Of a stretch of 64,000 nucleotides of DNA, positions 51,606-61,286 are shown piece after piece. Every line of letters starts with the position of its first letter. Position 1 is the stretch's first letter. The notes beneath the pieces were generated by a model. That model was given only the letters and a program-made list of their open reading frames with translations, did no database searches and was not told the DNA's origin. The position numbers were made by a program, and so were the translations under genes. This DNA is from an uncultured Rhodospira sp. (GTDB taxonomy: Bacteria > Pseudomonadota > Alphaproteobacteria > Rhodospirillales > Rhodospirillaceae), in the NCBI RefSeq assembly GCF_937138205.1, contig NZ_CAKZOT010000107.1, positions 59,301 to 123,300 of the forward strand, in the 5' to 3' direction.

Positions 51606-51884
51606 ATGCCGCCCGTTGATGTTCGCTATCGGGTGTACCAGTTGGAGGACCCGGACATGGCCTACACGATGGAAGACTTCCTGCGCGAAGAACGGGCGGC
51701 GTTGCTGAACGACCTGACGCCCGACGAGCGCCGGCGATTGATCGAGGGGCTGGCCCCGGAGGACCGTCTGAAGGGTCTTGATCCGGAGGATGTGCTGAAG
51801 CGGTTCAGCGCTGAGGACGTCGTGAAGGGTCTGAGCCCCGAGGAGCTGCATCGGTTGAAGGATCGACTGAAACACACGCACTGA
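51606..51884 (+). CDS. Internally deleted copy C of the 273-residue gene
   Basis: 92 residues. It starts like the full copies (MPPVDVRY), then jumps in frame to the C-terminal segment (YQLEDPDMAYTMEDFLREERAALL), losing ~180 residues. It retains four PEDRL/PEDVL/AEDVV/PEEL repeats. The reading frame is intact and AUG context is preserved, so it may be a functional mini-protein or a decayed relic. Its upstream region is diverged from copies A and B, so this copy is older. A partial repeat-family head (GCCCGCGTCGGGGC) follows. Confidence 0.55.
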   Translation: MPPVDVRYRVYQLEDPDMAYTMEDFLREERAALLNDLTPDERRRLIEGLAPEDRLKGLDPEDVLKRFSAEDVVKGLSPEELHRLKDRLKHTH

Positions 51885-51985
51885 GCGAAAGGCCCGCGTC
51901 GGGGCGCACGCGTGTCCGGCACATTGTCATGACGAGCGTGACCCATCATCTGTTGGGCATCGCCATCAGACAGAGGAGACGCCTC

Positions 51986-52309
51986 ATGCGCTCCACCGTT
52001 CCGGCCACGATGCTGGCCTTGACCTTCGTGGCGCCGCTGGGCGTCGCGCCGGCCTCGGGCGCCGACTGCCCCCGGCCGCAGGACCTGCCGTTGAAGACAG
52101 AGGGGCGTACGCCGGTCTTTCAGGACGCCTGCGGTCAGCGGTTCCAGGCCGGCTACCGCCTGGAGGGCACCACGCTGCACTTCCCCGGCGGCGGCACGCA
52201 CACCCTGACCGAGGCGACCACGGCCGAGGCCGAGCGCGTGCTGCGCGACGCCTATGGTCTGGTCGGCCCGCGCCACCGGCTGGTGCGCACTGTTTGGCCG
52301 GAGGACTAA
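51986..52309 (+). CDS. Small secreted hypothetical protein
   Basis: 107 residues from the ATG at 51986, with AGAGGAG upstream. A Sec signal peptide (MRSTVPATMLALTFVAPLGVAPASGA) is followed by a ~80-residue mature domain with two Cys (DCPRPQ, DACGQ) that could form a disulfide, and strands GYRLEGTTLHFPGGGTHTL. No family is recognised. It converges with the photolyase gene; the stop codons overlap. Confidence 0.6.
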   Translation: MRSTVPATMLALTFVAPLGVAPASGADCPRPQDLPLKTEGRTPVFQDACGQRFQAGYRLEGTTLHFPGGGTHTLTEATTAEAERVLRDAYGLVGPRHRLVRTVWPED

Positions 52310-53784
52310 TCCGCACCCGTCGCCCGGAACGCCTCCAGCGCCGCCTTGCGTGCCTCGGCGTGGTCGACGAGGGGGCGAGGGTAGGTGTCGCCCAGGGCGA
52401 CACCGGCCTGGTCCAGCGCCTCGGCCGGTGCCCGCCACGGCGCATGAATCCAGCGGGTGGGCAGCCGGGCCAGTTCCGGCACCCAGCGCCGGACGAAAGC
52501 GCCCTCCGGGTCGAACTTTTCGCCCTGGAGCACCGGGTTGAACACCCGGAAGTAAGGCGCGGCGTCGGCGCCGCAGCCCGCCACCCACTGCCACGACCCC
52601 GGGTTGTTGGCCGGGCAGGCGTCCACCAGGGTATCCCAGAACCAGCGCTCGCCCGCGCGCCAGTCGAGGCGCAGGTCCTTGACCAGGAACGAGGCGGTGA
52701 TCATGCGCGCACGGTTGTGCATCCACCCCGTTTGCCACAACTGGCGCATGGCCGCGTCCACCACCGGGTATCCCGTGCGCCCACCCTGCCAAGCGGCCAG
52801 GTGGTCGGCGTCGTCCCGCCACGGAAACGCGGCGAAGCGGTCCTGCAGCGGGATCTCGTGCAGGGCCGGATGCTGGTGCAGCAGGTGGTGGCAGAACTCG
52901 CGCCAGCCCAGTTCGCGCAGGAACGTCTCGGCCCCGGCCGACGCCGCGCGGTCACGCACGGCGTGCCAGATCCGGCGCGGCCCGATCTCGCCGAAACGCA
53001 GGTGGGGCGACAGCATCGACGTGGCCTCCGCGCCCAACTGGTCGCGGCGCGCGTCGTAGTGGCCGATCGCCCCGTCCACGAAGGCCTCCAGCAGGGCCAC
53101 CGCCGCCGCCTCGCCGGGGACCCAGGTGGCGCGCAGACCGCCGGCCCAGTCCGGCCGGGTGGGCAACAGGCCCCAGTCCTCCAGCGCGTCGCTGTTTGGC
53201 CAGACGTCCGGCGCGGGGATGTGTTCGGGCGCGGGCGCCGGGCGCGGCGGCGGATCGAGGCTCAGGACCTGACGCCAGAACGGGGTGAAGACGCGGAAGG
53301 GCTGGCCCTGGCGAGTGCGCACGGCCTCCGGCTCGTACAGCAGGGCGCCGCCGTAGCGCCGCACCGTCACACCCTGGGCGGTCAGGTGCTCAGCCAGCGG
53401 GGCTTCGTCCCGGCCCGGCTGACGGGTCCAGACCACGGTGTCGGCGCCGGTCTCGCGCGCCAGATCGGACAGCACGCGCCGCGCCCCACCGCGCCGCAGG
53501 ATCAGACCCGAGCCGCGCGCGTCCAGATCACGGGCCAGGCTGGTCAGCGAGCCGTGCAGCCACCAGCGCGCGGCCCCGCCCAAGGCACGGGCGTCCTCGC
53601 CCGTGTCGTCCAGGATGGACACCGGCACGACCGGCCGCCCCGCCGCCAAGGCGGCGACAAGGGCGGGGTGATCCGTCAGCCGCAGGTCGCGGCGCAGCCA
53701 CAGCAGGACGGGCGCGGTCGTCACGGTGCCGTCGCCAAAACAGGACCCAAGGCGCGAGACGCGATCACCGGACACCCCGTTCAT
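52306..53784 (-). CDS. phrB: Deoxyribodipyrimidine photolyase
   Basis: 492 residues from an ATG at 53784, or 472 from a GTG at 53724 ([19 protein letters not shown]), which would avoid a 20-base overlap with the upstream gene. It splits UV pyrimidine dimers with FADH and blue light. Motifs: [14 protein letters not shown] (Rossmann start), [59 protein letters not shown] and the FAD Trp-rich [20 protein letters not shown]. Class I, CPD type; a chromophore domain precedes it. Confidence 0.93.
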   Translation of the reverse strand: MNGVSGDRVSRLGSCFGDGTVTTAPVLLWLRRDLRLTDHPALVAALAAGRPVVPVSILDDTGEDARALGGAARWWLHGSLTSLARDLDARGSGLILRRGGARRVLSDLARETGADTVVWTRQPGRDEAPLAEHLTAQGVTVRRYGGALLYEPEAVRTRQGQPFRVFTPFWRQVLSLDPPPRPAPAPEHIPAPDVWPNSDALEDWGLLPTRPDWAGGLRATWVPGEAAAVALLEAFVDGAIGHYDARRDQLGAEATSMLSPHLRFGEIGPRRIWHAVRDRAASAGAETFLRELGWREFCHHLLHQHPALHEIPLQDRFAAFPWRDDADHLAAWQGGRTGYPVVDAAMRQLWQTGWMHNRARMITASFLVKDLRLDWRAGERWFWDTLVDACPANNPGSWQWVAGCGADAAPYFRVFNPVLQGEKFDPEGAFVRRWVPELARLPTRWIHAPWRAPAEALDQAGVALGDTYPRPLVDHAEARKAALEAFRATGAD

Positions 53785-55798
53785 GCCGGCTGACGAACGC
53801 CCGGAAGCCCTTCATGTCGCTCTCGTCGATCTCCAGACGGATGTGGCTGGAGGCGTCGGTGGTGGTGACGATGTGGCCCGGCACGGTGCCGAGTTCAGGC
53901 ACCGAGGCCTGGAACGATGGCTCGCGGACGTCCTTCAGCGCCCGGTTCAGGGTGCCGACCCCGGCGAACGACAGGTCCTGGAGCAGGCAGGACTCACTCT
54001 GGCCGCCCGGGAACGTCAGGGTGACCGCCACGTTGATCGTGCGCAGACGGTTGGCCTCGCGGTCCTCGTCGGCGGTCGAGCGGATGATGCGTTCCAGGGC
54101 GGCGCGCATGGCCTCCACGTGGCTGCGCACCTGATCGGCGGACTCGCGAACGGTTCCGGCATGGTGGCTGCTGGTTTCGCTGCTGGCCGAGACCTTGCCG
54201 ATGTTGTCCGACGAGTGTTGCGTGCTGCGGGCGGCGAGCTGGGCGTTGTGGCTGATCTCGCCGGTGGCCGCCGTCTGTTCCTCGACCGCGGCGGAGATGG
54301 CGGTGGCGATCTCGTTGAGCTGTTCGATGACGTGCGTGATGCCCTGGATCGCCTCCACGGCCTGGTGGGTGGCCGATTGCATCCCGCCGATCTGGTCGGC
54401 GATGTTCTCGGTGGCCTTGGCGGTCTGGTTGGCCAGGGTTTTGACCTCGTTGGCCACGACGGCGAAACCCTTGCCCGCCTCGCCGGCGCGCGCCGCCTCG
54501 ATCGTCGCGTTCAGCGCCAGCAGGTTGGTCTGCTTGGCGATGTCGCTGATCAGGTTGACCACCTCGCCGATCTTGTCGGCGGCCTCGACCAGCCCGTTGA
54601 TCCGCTCGGTGGTCGACGCCGCTTCCTCGGCGGCGCGGCGGGCGACGTCGGCGGCGTTGGACACCTGACCGCCGATCTCGGCGATGGAGTTGGAGAGCTG
54701 TTCGGAGGCGGCGGCGACGGCATCGACGTTGCCGGACGCATCGCGCGACGCGGCGGCGGCGGCCGTGGAGCCCTCATCCAGATCCGCCATGCTCTGGCTC
54801 ATGGCGACGGCGGCCTCGTGCATTCCGGTCGTCTGGGACAGCACCTGGGCGATGGCGCCCTTGACCTCCTCGTCGAGGGCGTTGGTCAGGGCCAGCATTT
54901 CCGCCTGGATGCGGCGCGCGTTGCGGCGCTGTTCCGTCGACTGTTCCGCTTGCAGGCGCTGCACTTCCTGGGCGTTGTCCTTGAAGACCTGGATGGCCTC
55001 GGCCATGGCGCCGATTTCGTCCTTCTTGCCGGTATAGGGAATGTCGACCGAGCTGTCGCCCTCGGCCACCCGCCGCATCCGCCCGGTGATGACCACCAGC
55101 GGATTCACGAGCACCTTGGACAGGACGACGTACAGGGCGATCCCCGCCAGCACCATGGCCAGGAACACCAGGCCGCCGGACTGGAGCGATTCCCGCCAGG
55201 CCTTGTCCAACGGCGCCGCGAGCGGGACGTAGGCATTCAGGGAGCCGAGAATGGCCGGCGAGCCGACCTCCAGGTTGTGGCACGCCGCGCAGCCGGGATG
55301 AATGTCCGCCGTCAGCGGAACGGCGATGCGCAACAGACCGTCCTCCTCGGCGCGGACCATGGACTCGCCGTCGTTGACCATGCGCCGCAACGCCTCGCGC
55401 TCGAACGGACGCTCGATCGCCGTGCTGGCCCCACCCATGGGCGGCTGGCCGGTCAGGTCCAGGTCGCCGATCAGGAGCACGCGCAGCGTGTCCTCGCCGA
55501 AGTCATGGATCACCGCCTCGTCGACGGCGCGGATGGTCCGGTTCCAGTCGGCGCGGACCTGGCTTTCCACCTCGGGTGTCGCGGCCGCCTGAAGGGCCGT
55601 GTAGAACTCCCGCGTCGAGACCATGAACATCTCGGCCGACCGGGCGATGCCCGTCATGGCGGTGTCTTCGGCCGCCTCGTACGTTCGGTCGATCAGCAAA
55701 AAGCGGGCAATATAGACGGCCACAAGGACGGCGATCACGACCGAGGACACGGCCAGAACCAGACCGACACGGCCACGCACACTGTCGAACATTCGCAT
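53765..55798 (-). CDS. Methyl-accepting chemotaxis protein with c-type heme motif and PilZ domain
   Basis: 677 residues from the ATG at 55798, preceded by GGAGGT. Order: transmembrane helix 1 (~8-32), a periplasmic domain with HPGCAACHN (CxxCH heme-attachment, DUF3365/Tll0287-like), transmembrane helix 2 (~205-225), HAMP ([16 protein letters not shown]), a signalling hairpin with the [23 protein letters not shown] tip, and a C-terminal ~95-residue PilZ-like domain ([16 protein letters not shown]). It would read redox/ligand state by heme and respond to c-di-GMP. Confidence 0.87.
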   Translation of the reverse strand: MRMFDSVRGRVGLVLAVSSVVIAVLVAVYIARFLLIDRTYEAAEDTAMTGIARSAEMFMVSTREFYTALQAAATPEVESQVRADWNRTIRAVDEAVIHDFGEDTLRVLLIGDLDLTGQPPMGGASTAIERPFEREALRRMVNDGESMVRAEEDGLLRIAVPLTADIHPGCAACHNLEVGSPAILGSLNAYVPLAAPLDKAWRESLQSGGLVFLAMVLAGIALYVVLSKVLVNPLVVITGRMRRVAEGDSSVDIPYTGKKDEIGAMAEAIQVFKDNAQEVQRLQAEQSTEQRRNARRIQAEMLALTNALDEEVKGAIAQVLSQTTGMHEAAVAMSQSMADLDEGSTAAAAASRDASGNVDAVAAASEQLSNSIAEIGGQVSNAADVARRAAEEAASTTERINGLVEAADKIGEVVNLISDIAKQTNLLALNATIEAARAGEAGKGFAVVANEVKTLANQTAKATENIADQIGGMQSATHQAVEAIQGITHVIEQLNEIATAISAAVEEQTAATGEISHNAQLAARSTQHSSDNIGKVSASSETSSHHAGTVRESADQVRSHVEAMRAALERIIRSTADEDREANRLRTINVAVTLTFPGGQSESCLLQDLSFAGVGTLNRALKDVREPSFQASVPELGTVPGHIVTTTDASSHIRLEIDESDMKGFRAFVSRHERGVR

Positions 55799-56238
55799 GA
55801 TCTTGCGACCTCCATAACGACCCGGGGGCGCGTGCTCCATGATTTCGGACCAATCGGCCCGCGCGTTTCCCGGCAGAGCGAAGAGCCGTGCCACGCGCCC
55901 ATGGCCCGACCGGGGCAGCAGTGCCGGCGGGGGCGGGCAACGGCCCTCTGTCTACGCGGACGCCTATCGTGCGGACCGGTCCGTTAACATGACATTTAAG
56001 GGGGAATTCGACCGCACGCCGTCTGTCGCGAACGAGATGCGCGCCCGCCGCATGGCGGTGTCGTGACGGCCCGGGCGGGTGGAATTCGGCACCGTTTCAA
56101 GGCATTGCGCGACCACGTGCGCGGGGGCGTCAGGCGCGGGCGGGTGGCGCGTCCGTCCGCCCAGGATGTGTTCGCATTGGTGGCTCCACGCCGTGGCGGC
56201 AGTCCAATCCGCGACTCCGGCGGTCGCATACGCCAAAC

Positions 56239-56265
56239 GGCGGATGAGGGGTGGCCTCATCCGCC
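56239..56265. terminator. Perfect 11-bp stem-loop downstream of the VCBS gene
   Basis: GGCGGATGAGG / CCTCATCCGCC (56239-56249, 56255-56265) with a five-base loop, 103 bases beyond the minus-strand stop at 56368. A second hairpin lies closer at 56324-56348 (CCTGATCCT/AGGATCAGG). Neither has a T-tract. The rest of 55799-56367 holds no gene. Confidence 0.5.
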
Positions 56266-56367
56266 GTCTTGCGTTGCGCGGCAAGCTTAGTTGACTATGC
56301 ACCCGGCCCCGCCTTTCCGCCCCCTGATCCTGTGGCCAGGATCAGGAGGTGGAGGCTGGATCGCACA

Positions 56368-59300
56368 TCACATGATAGGAGCTTCACTCGGCGGTTGCGC
56401 CGCCTGATCGTCCGTCTCCGCGTTTATCGTCACCGTGGCGGTGGCGGTGTCGCCGTCGTTGTCCGTGACCGTGTAGTTGAAGGTTGCGCCCTTTTCATAG
56501 CCCTCGCCAGCGGTGTAGGTGATGGTCCCGGCCTCCACGTCGAACGAGACTGAACCATGCCCCTCGACGCCGTCGGCTTCGATGGAGGCGATCCCATCAG
56601 CCCCGCCGTCAACAGCAAGGACGAAGGTGTTGCCCTCATCGAACTCGGACACGATTTCATCCTCCGCCTCCGGCACGTCGTCCTCGATCCGGATGCTGAA
56701 GTCCAGCGCCACCGGGTCGAGATCATCGTCGTACGTCTCGATGGCGCCGGCGATATGCAGGTCAACGACGTTTTCGTTGATGTCCTCGGCCTCACTGTCA
56801 ACGCCCTGGAACGCCGAGTCCGGATGTTCCACCGCACCCTCAAGCTCGAATGTGTAGGTCCCGTCCCCATTCAAGGTCAGGGTGAAGATGGGCGTCGGGT
56901 CGGGCGCGCCCGTGTCGACGACGCCGTTCAAGACCATGCCGCTCGGATCACGCACCAGGGTGATGTCGTGGTACCCGCCATCGGTGCCCAACCCTTTCAG
57001 GTTGGTAAGACCCGGACCGTCAATGCCCTCGGCGATTCGGTAGATCGGCCCGTCAGACGACTCCGGCCCGTCGGCCCCGTAGTCCACGGCCTCTTTGCCG
57101 TCCACGTTGTCAGGCAGAATGGCGGCGGTTACCGTCGCAATGCCGCCCTCAATGCCGTCCTCATCCACCTTGTCCTGGCCAACGGTGTTGTTGTTGATGG
57201 TGATCTGGACGTCGTCGAAGTCGCTATCGCCCTTGTCATCGCCAAAATACAAACGGTCGCCATTGGCGTCTGACGGGATGTAGCCCGCGAAACCATTCGG
57301 GGTATCCTGGGCAATGTCGTCGGCACTCTTTGCATATCCTTCGTTGTCAAAAAGCACCCGGTAGTCTCTAGTACCAACGGTAACAACAACATTTCCGCCA
57401 GATCCGTCCTTGAACGTCAACTCGTCGTCCTGCTCGAAGTTGTTTTGCGGATTCCCCTTATCCCCGTTTCCTCGCGGGATGACAAAGAAGCCAATCTGAT
57501 CGGCGGCGTAACCCTCGATTGTATAGGACTCGCCGTAGTTCGCACTGGGCGCGTTGCCCCAAATGATCGTGCCCTTGCCACCCTCGGGCTCGCCGTCTGA
57601 ATCTTTGACATAGTAGCCGAGGCTGTTGTGCCAATATGCTTCGCCGCCCCAGTTGGTGACGGTGACCGACTTGGCGACGGGCGTGTCGTCGTCAACCGAT
57701 ACGTTCAGCGTGCCGGCACGTTCGCCGTCGACGGTGTAACTCACTGGGATATTGATGTTGTCTTCGGTACCACTCTGGCCGTGTTCCAGCGCTTGGTGGA
57801 GGACGACCTGGTAGTCTCCACCGGTCGCGCCGGTCGGCCAGATCGTCAATACGGGCTCTTGATAGCTGTATTGATCGCCCTCTTGTTGTCCCCCAACGTA
57901 AGCTTGCACACCCCCGCCACTGATCGTTTGCCACTGCAGCGGTTCGCCGTCGGCCCGATTGAGGCCAAGGGCCAACAAGCCGTCGGTCAGGAACGCCACT
58001 GACCCATTGGCGTCAACACCGTTCAGGGTGCCGTTAGCGGTGGCCTCGTTGTCGTCGCCATCCGTATTCGGCACGACGTCGTCGCCGCGCCCGCCCGGGT
58101 TGCCGTCATGCGGCCAGTAACCGTACTCGGTCTCGCCGCCAAGCCCATCCTCGTCGACGACGATGTCGGACTCCTCCTGCGGCGGCGGCGGCGGGGGCGG
58201 CGGCGGCGGCGGGGTGAACGTCACCCGGATCGGCTGTTCGGCCATCGACTGGTCGCCGTCGGTGTCTTCCAGCGTGTAGGTGAAGGCCGTGGTGCCGCTG
58301 ACGGCGGCGGCCGGGGTGAAGGTCCAGCTGCCGTCGCTCTCGACGGTCAACTCGCCGTATTCGGTGGTGACGGTGTCGCCGGCGTCCGCCGTCTGCTCGT
58401 CGCCGTCCGCGTCGGTGTAGGTGAAGGACACGACCACCGCCTCGACGTCCGGCCCTTGATCGTCGTTGTCGCGCACGTTGCCGGTGACCGGATCGGCGCC
58501 GGCCGTGACGGAGACGAGGTCGTCGTCCACCGCCTCGGGCACGCCGTCGGTCACCAGGATGCCCTGCGTGGCGCCGCTGGTGCTGCCATCGGCGTCGGCG
58601 ATGGTGTAGGTGAAGTCGTCGGCCAGCGCGTCACTTTCCGAATGGTCCTCGGTCGCGTCGGCCGTGTAGGTCCACGAGCCGTCGGCGTTGACGGTCAGCG
58701 TGCCGTACTGGGTGTCCACCGTGCTGCCCGCGGCCGCCGTCTGGCTGGCGCCGGCCTCGTCCGTGTAGGTGAAGGAAACGACCGTGTTCGGGGTGTCCTG
58801 GCTCGCCAGGTCGTTGGTCAGGACGTTGCCGGTCAGGGCATCCTCGGACCCTTCCACGACCGACTGCGCCGCGTCGTCCAGCGCCACCGGGCCGGTGTCG
58901 GTGACGGCGATGAACTGCGTCGCAGAGGCGGTCAGGCCGATCGCGTCGGTGATGGTATAGTCGAACGGATCCAGCAGGCCCGCCCCCGCCGCGTGGTCCT
59001 CGCGCGGGTCGGAGGTGTAGGTCCAGGTGCCGTCGGCGTTGACGACCAGCGTGCCGTACTGGGTATCGAGTTCGACGCCGAACACGCCGTCCTGCGTGAC
59101 ACCGGCCTCGTCGGTGTAGGTGAAGGCGGTGACCGTGATCGGCGGGTTGTCGCCAGTGACGTCGTTGTCGAGCACGTTGCCGGTGATGGTCGTCTCGCCT
59201 TCGGGGGTGACCGCGTCTCCCGAGAGCGCGGCGAGGTCGACGTCATCCCCTTCGTCGGGGCCATCGCCGGGGCCATCGTCGGGGCCACCATCGTCGCCCT

Positions 59301-59979
59301 CGTCGGGGACGTCATCGGCGAGGCCGTCATCGAACGCGGCCGGCCCACCCGTGGCGGCGCCCGGCGCGTCATCCAGATCGCCGACCAGTTCGTCCTCGGC
59401 CACGAAGTCGAACAGGAAGTTCAGGTTGCCCAACAGGTCGAGCGGATTGATGCCCTCGCCGATGGCGCCGATGTCATACGGGTTGAAGCCGGCGCCGCCG
59501 CCGCCGTCGGCGGCCGGGGCCCCCGGTGTACCGGCGGCCGGCGTGCCGGCGGCCGGCGCCAGGTCGTTGAAATCGATGCCGTGGTCGGCCATCAGCAGAT
59601 CAGAGGTGATGGCCGTGCCGTCGGCCAGCGTCAGGATCGGCGCCAGGGCGCCGGACTCCGGCGCGGCGAAGGTCAGGAAGTCGGACAGGACGATGCTGCC
59701 GCCATTCTCGAACGACAGAACGAGGTTGGCGCCGTCCTGGGCGATCGACACGCGGTCGGGGTCGGCGTCGACGGCGTAGGTCTGGCCGGGAATGACGAAT
59801 TCCTCAGCCGTCTGGCCCGCCGGCGGCGGCGCCAGGACGATGGCATCGGCGGCCGGGGCCGGCGCAGGGGCCGGCGGCGCGGCCGGATCGGCCTGCGCGA
59901 GTTGGACCCCGGACGGCGTCACATCATCGGACGGCCCGGAGGTGGTGTCGGTGGGAGTGCTCGTCGTTGAGTCGACCAT
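56368..59979 (-). CDS. Large VCBS/cadherin-like surface protein
   Basis: 1203 residues, acidic, almost no Cys. An N-terminal segment (QTAEEFVIPGQTYAVDADPDRVS, VLSFENGGSIVLSDF) resembles the N-terminal region of T1SS-exported giant adhesins, followed by a DGP-rich spacer, about four VCBS/cadherin-like domains (TYTDEAGVTQDGVFGVELDTQYGTLVVNADGTWTYT type), an 11-Pro run, a large unique domain (~600-1060) and a final NYTVTDNDGDTATATVTI domain. RTX nonapeptides and a clear C-terminal secretion signal are missing. AAGGAG precedes the ATG. Confidence 0.78.
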   Translation of the reverse strand: MVDSTTSTPTDTTSGPSDDVTPSGVQLAQADPAAPPAPAPAPAADAIVLAPPPAGQTAEEFVIPGQTYAVDADPDRVSIAQDGANLVLSFENGGSIVLSDFLTFAAPESGALAPILTLADGTAITSDLLMADHGIDFNDLAPAAGTPAAGTPGAPAADGGGGAGFNPYDIGAIGEGINPLDLLGNLNFLFDFVAEDELVGDLDDAPGAATGGPAAFDDGLADDVPDEGDDGGPDDGPGDGPDEGDDVDLAALSGDAVTPEGETTITGNVLDNDVTGDNPPITVTAFTYTDEAGVTQDGVFGVELDTQYGTLVVNADGTWTYTSDPREDHAAGAGLLDPFDYTITDAIGLTASATQFIAVTDTGPVALDDAAQSVVEGSEDALTGNVLTNDLASQDTPNTVVSFTYTDEAGASQTAAAGSTVDTQYGTLTVNADGSWTYTADATEDHSESDALADDFTYTIADADGSTSGATQGILVTDGVPEAVDDDLVSVTAGADPVTGNVRDNDDQGPDVEAVVVSFTYTDADGDEQTADAGDTVTTEYGELTVESDGSWTFTPAAAVSGTTAFTYTLEDTDGDQSMAEQPIRVTFTPPPPPPPPPPPQEESDIVVDEDGLGGETEYGYWPHDGNPGGRGDDVVPNTDGDDNEATANGTLNGVDANGSVAFLTDGLLALGLNRADGEPLQWQTISGGGVQAYVGGQQEGDQYSYQEPVLTIWPTGATGGDYQVVLHQALEHGQSGTEDNINIPVSYTVDGERAGTLNVSVDDDTPVAKSVTVTNWGGEAYWHNSLGYYVKDSDGEPEGGKGTIIWGNAPSANYGESYTIEGYAADQIGFFVIPRGNGDKGNPQNNFEQDDELTFKDGSGGNVVVTVGTRDYRVLFDNEGYAKSADDIAQDTPNGFAGYIPSDANGDRLYFGDDKGDSDFDDVQITINNNTVGQDKVDEDGIEGGIATVTAAILPDNVDGKEAVDYGADGPESSDGPIYRIAEGIDGPGLTNLKGLGTDGGYHDITLVRDPSGMVLNGVVDTGAPDPTPIFTLTLNGDGTYTFELEGAVEHPDSAFQGVDSEAEDINENVVDLHIAGAIETYDDDLDPVALDFSIRIEDDVPEAEDEIVSEFDEGNTFVLAVDGGADGIASIEADGVEGHGSVSFDVEAGTITYTAGEGYEKGATFNYTVTDNDGDTATATVTINAETDDQAAQPPSEAPIM

Positions 59980-60181
59980 GGTTGTCTCCTTCTGATCCGC
60001 CGGCGCCGCGCTGGTCCGCTGGGCCTAGTGTGCCGTCTCGCGGGAGGACACCGGGCTCGTGCGCCGGTCCCACCCTCTATGGTCCCGTGTACGCCGAACA
60101 CACCGGGCCTCGCATCACCCATGTGAGGTAAAAACGCACGCGCTGGAACACGGATCGGCCATCAGACCAAGCGTGCTCGCG

Positions 60182-61237
60182 TCAGCCGGCGACGCCGCTG
60201 CCCTCGGGGCGGAACGACAGTGGCGTATGGTCGCCGCCGATCGCGCCCAATACGGCGATGCAGTCCCCGGTCTTGGCCACGCCCGGGAAGTGGCGGCCGA
60301 TCAGCATCCCGTCCAGCTTGGCGCGGTAGTCGCGCGGCGCGATGCCGGTCCGGTCCACCGGCCAGATGCGGGCCAGCAGGTCGCCCTCGCGCACCGTCTC
60401 GCCCAGATCGACGCCCATCTCCAGCATTCCGTCGACATCGGCGAAGGTGAAGCAGTCCATCGACGGCATGTCGAGCGACAGGGACGGCTCCATCACCGGC
60501 TCGCCCTCCAGCACGCCGGCATGGATCAGCACGTTGCGCACGCCCTTGCGGGCGATTCGGGCACTGGCGGCGGTGGAGGTGCCGCCTCCGCGGAGCTCGG
60601 TGCTGACGAACGTCTTGCCGGCTTCCTCGGCGGCGGTGTCGAACAGGCCGGCGGCATCAATCTCCAGCATCTTTGCCGTGTAGGGCGCGTTGAAGGCGAC
60701 GGCGGCGGCCTCGCAGCGGGCCTCCTGCGTCTTGTCCGGCAGCACGTGCGAGGCGGCGAACGGCACGAAGTCCAATGTCGAGCCGCCGGCGTGGATGTCC
60801 ATGACCAGATCGCTCATGGGCAGCAAGTAGCGCTGGACATAGTCCGCGATCTTCTGCGTCACGGTTCCGTCGGGCGCGCCCGGGAACAGGCGGTTGAGGT
60901 TGCCGCTGTCGATGGGCGAGGTGCGCCGGCCCGCCCGGAAGGCCGGGTAGTTCAGGAATGGCAGCATGATGATGCGCCCGGAGACCTGGGCCGGGTCCAG
61001 GTGCAGCGCGAGGTCCAGAAGGGCCAGCGGTCCCTCGTACTCGTCGCCGTGGTTGGCGCCGGTCAGCAGCACGGACGGGCCGATCCCGTTCTTGATCACA
61101 CAAACGGGAATCATCAGGTTGCCCCAGGCGCTGTCGTCGCGGCTGAAGGGCAGGCGCAGGAATCCATGCTGCCGGCCGTCGGCGTCGAAATCGACGGTCG
61201 GGTCGATCGGTGTCGGTTTTTCGTACATCAGAGACAT
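60182..61237 (-). CDS. doeB: N-alpha-acetyl-L-2,4-diaminobutyrate deacetylase (ectoine catabolism)
   Basis: 351 residues from the ATG at 61237; a longer start would overlap the upstream gene. M14/succinylglutamate-desuccinylase-type zinc amidohydrolase: TGANHGDEYEGP (HxxE), MDIHAGGSTLDF with the third ligand, and STELRGGGTSTAASARI. Specificity for ADABA is inferred from its place after doeA and from the DoeB-like SPIDSGNLNRLFPG. It converts acetyl-diaminobutyrate to diaminobutyrate. Last gene of the operon; no transaminase doeD is in the window. Confidence 0.9.
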   Translation of the reverse strand: MSLMYEKPTPIDPTVDFDADGRQHGFLRLPFSRDDSAWGNLMIPVCVIKNGIGPSVLLTGANHGDEYEGPLALLDLALHLDPAQVSGRIIMLPFLNYPAFRAGRRTSPIDSGNLNRLFPGAPDGTVTQKIADYVQRYLLPMSDLVMDIHAGGSTLDFVPFAASHVLPDKTQEARCEAAAVAFNAPYTAKMLEIDAAGLFDTAAEEAGKTFVSTELRGGGTSTAASARIARKGVRNVLIHAGVLEGEPVMEPSLSLDMPSMDCFTFADVDGMLEMGVDLGETVREGDLLARIWPVDRTGIAPRDYRAKLDGMLIGRHFPGVAKTGDCIAVLGAIGGDHTPLSFRPEGSGVAG

Positions 61238-61286
61238 GCCATGGGGAATCCGAAGGCCGACGGGTTGACCCTCTCCGCCCTGGATA

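Noticed and set aside
45981..51905. CRISPR array
   Set aside because: Repeats are ~100 bp, irregularly spaced by hundreds of bases and separated by genes, not by short unique spacers; no cas genes.
58108..59970. 620-codon plus-strand frame opposite the VCBS protein
   Set aside because: Complement of a repetitive acidic gene; composition (Val/Gly/Arg-rich) is that of a shadow frame and there is no ribosome-binding site.
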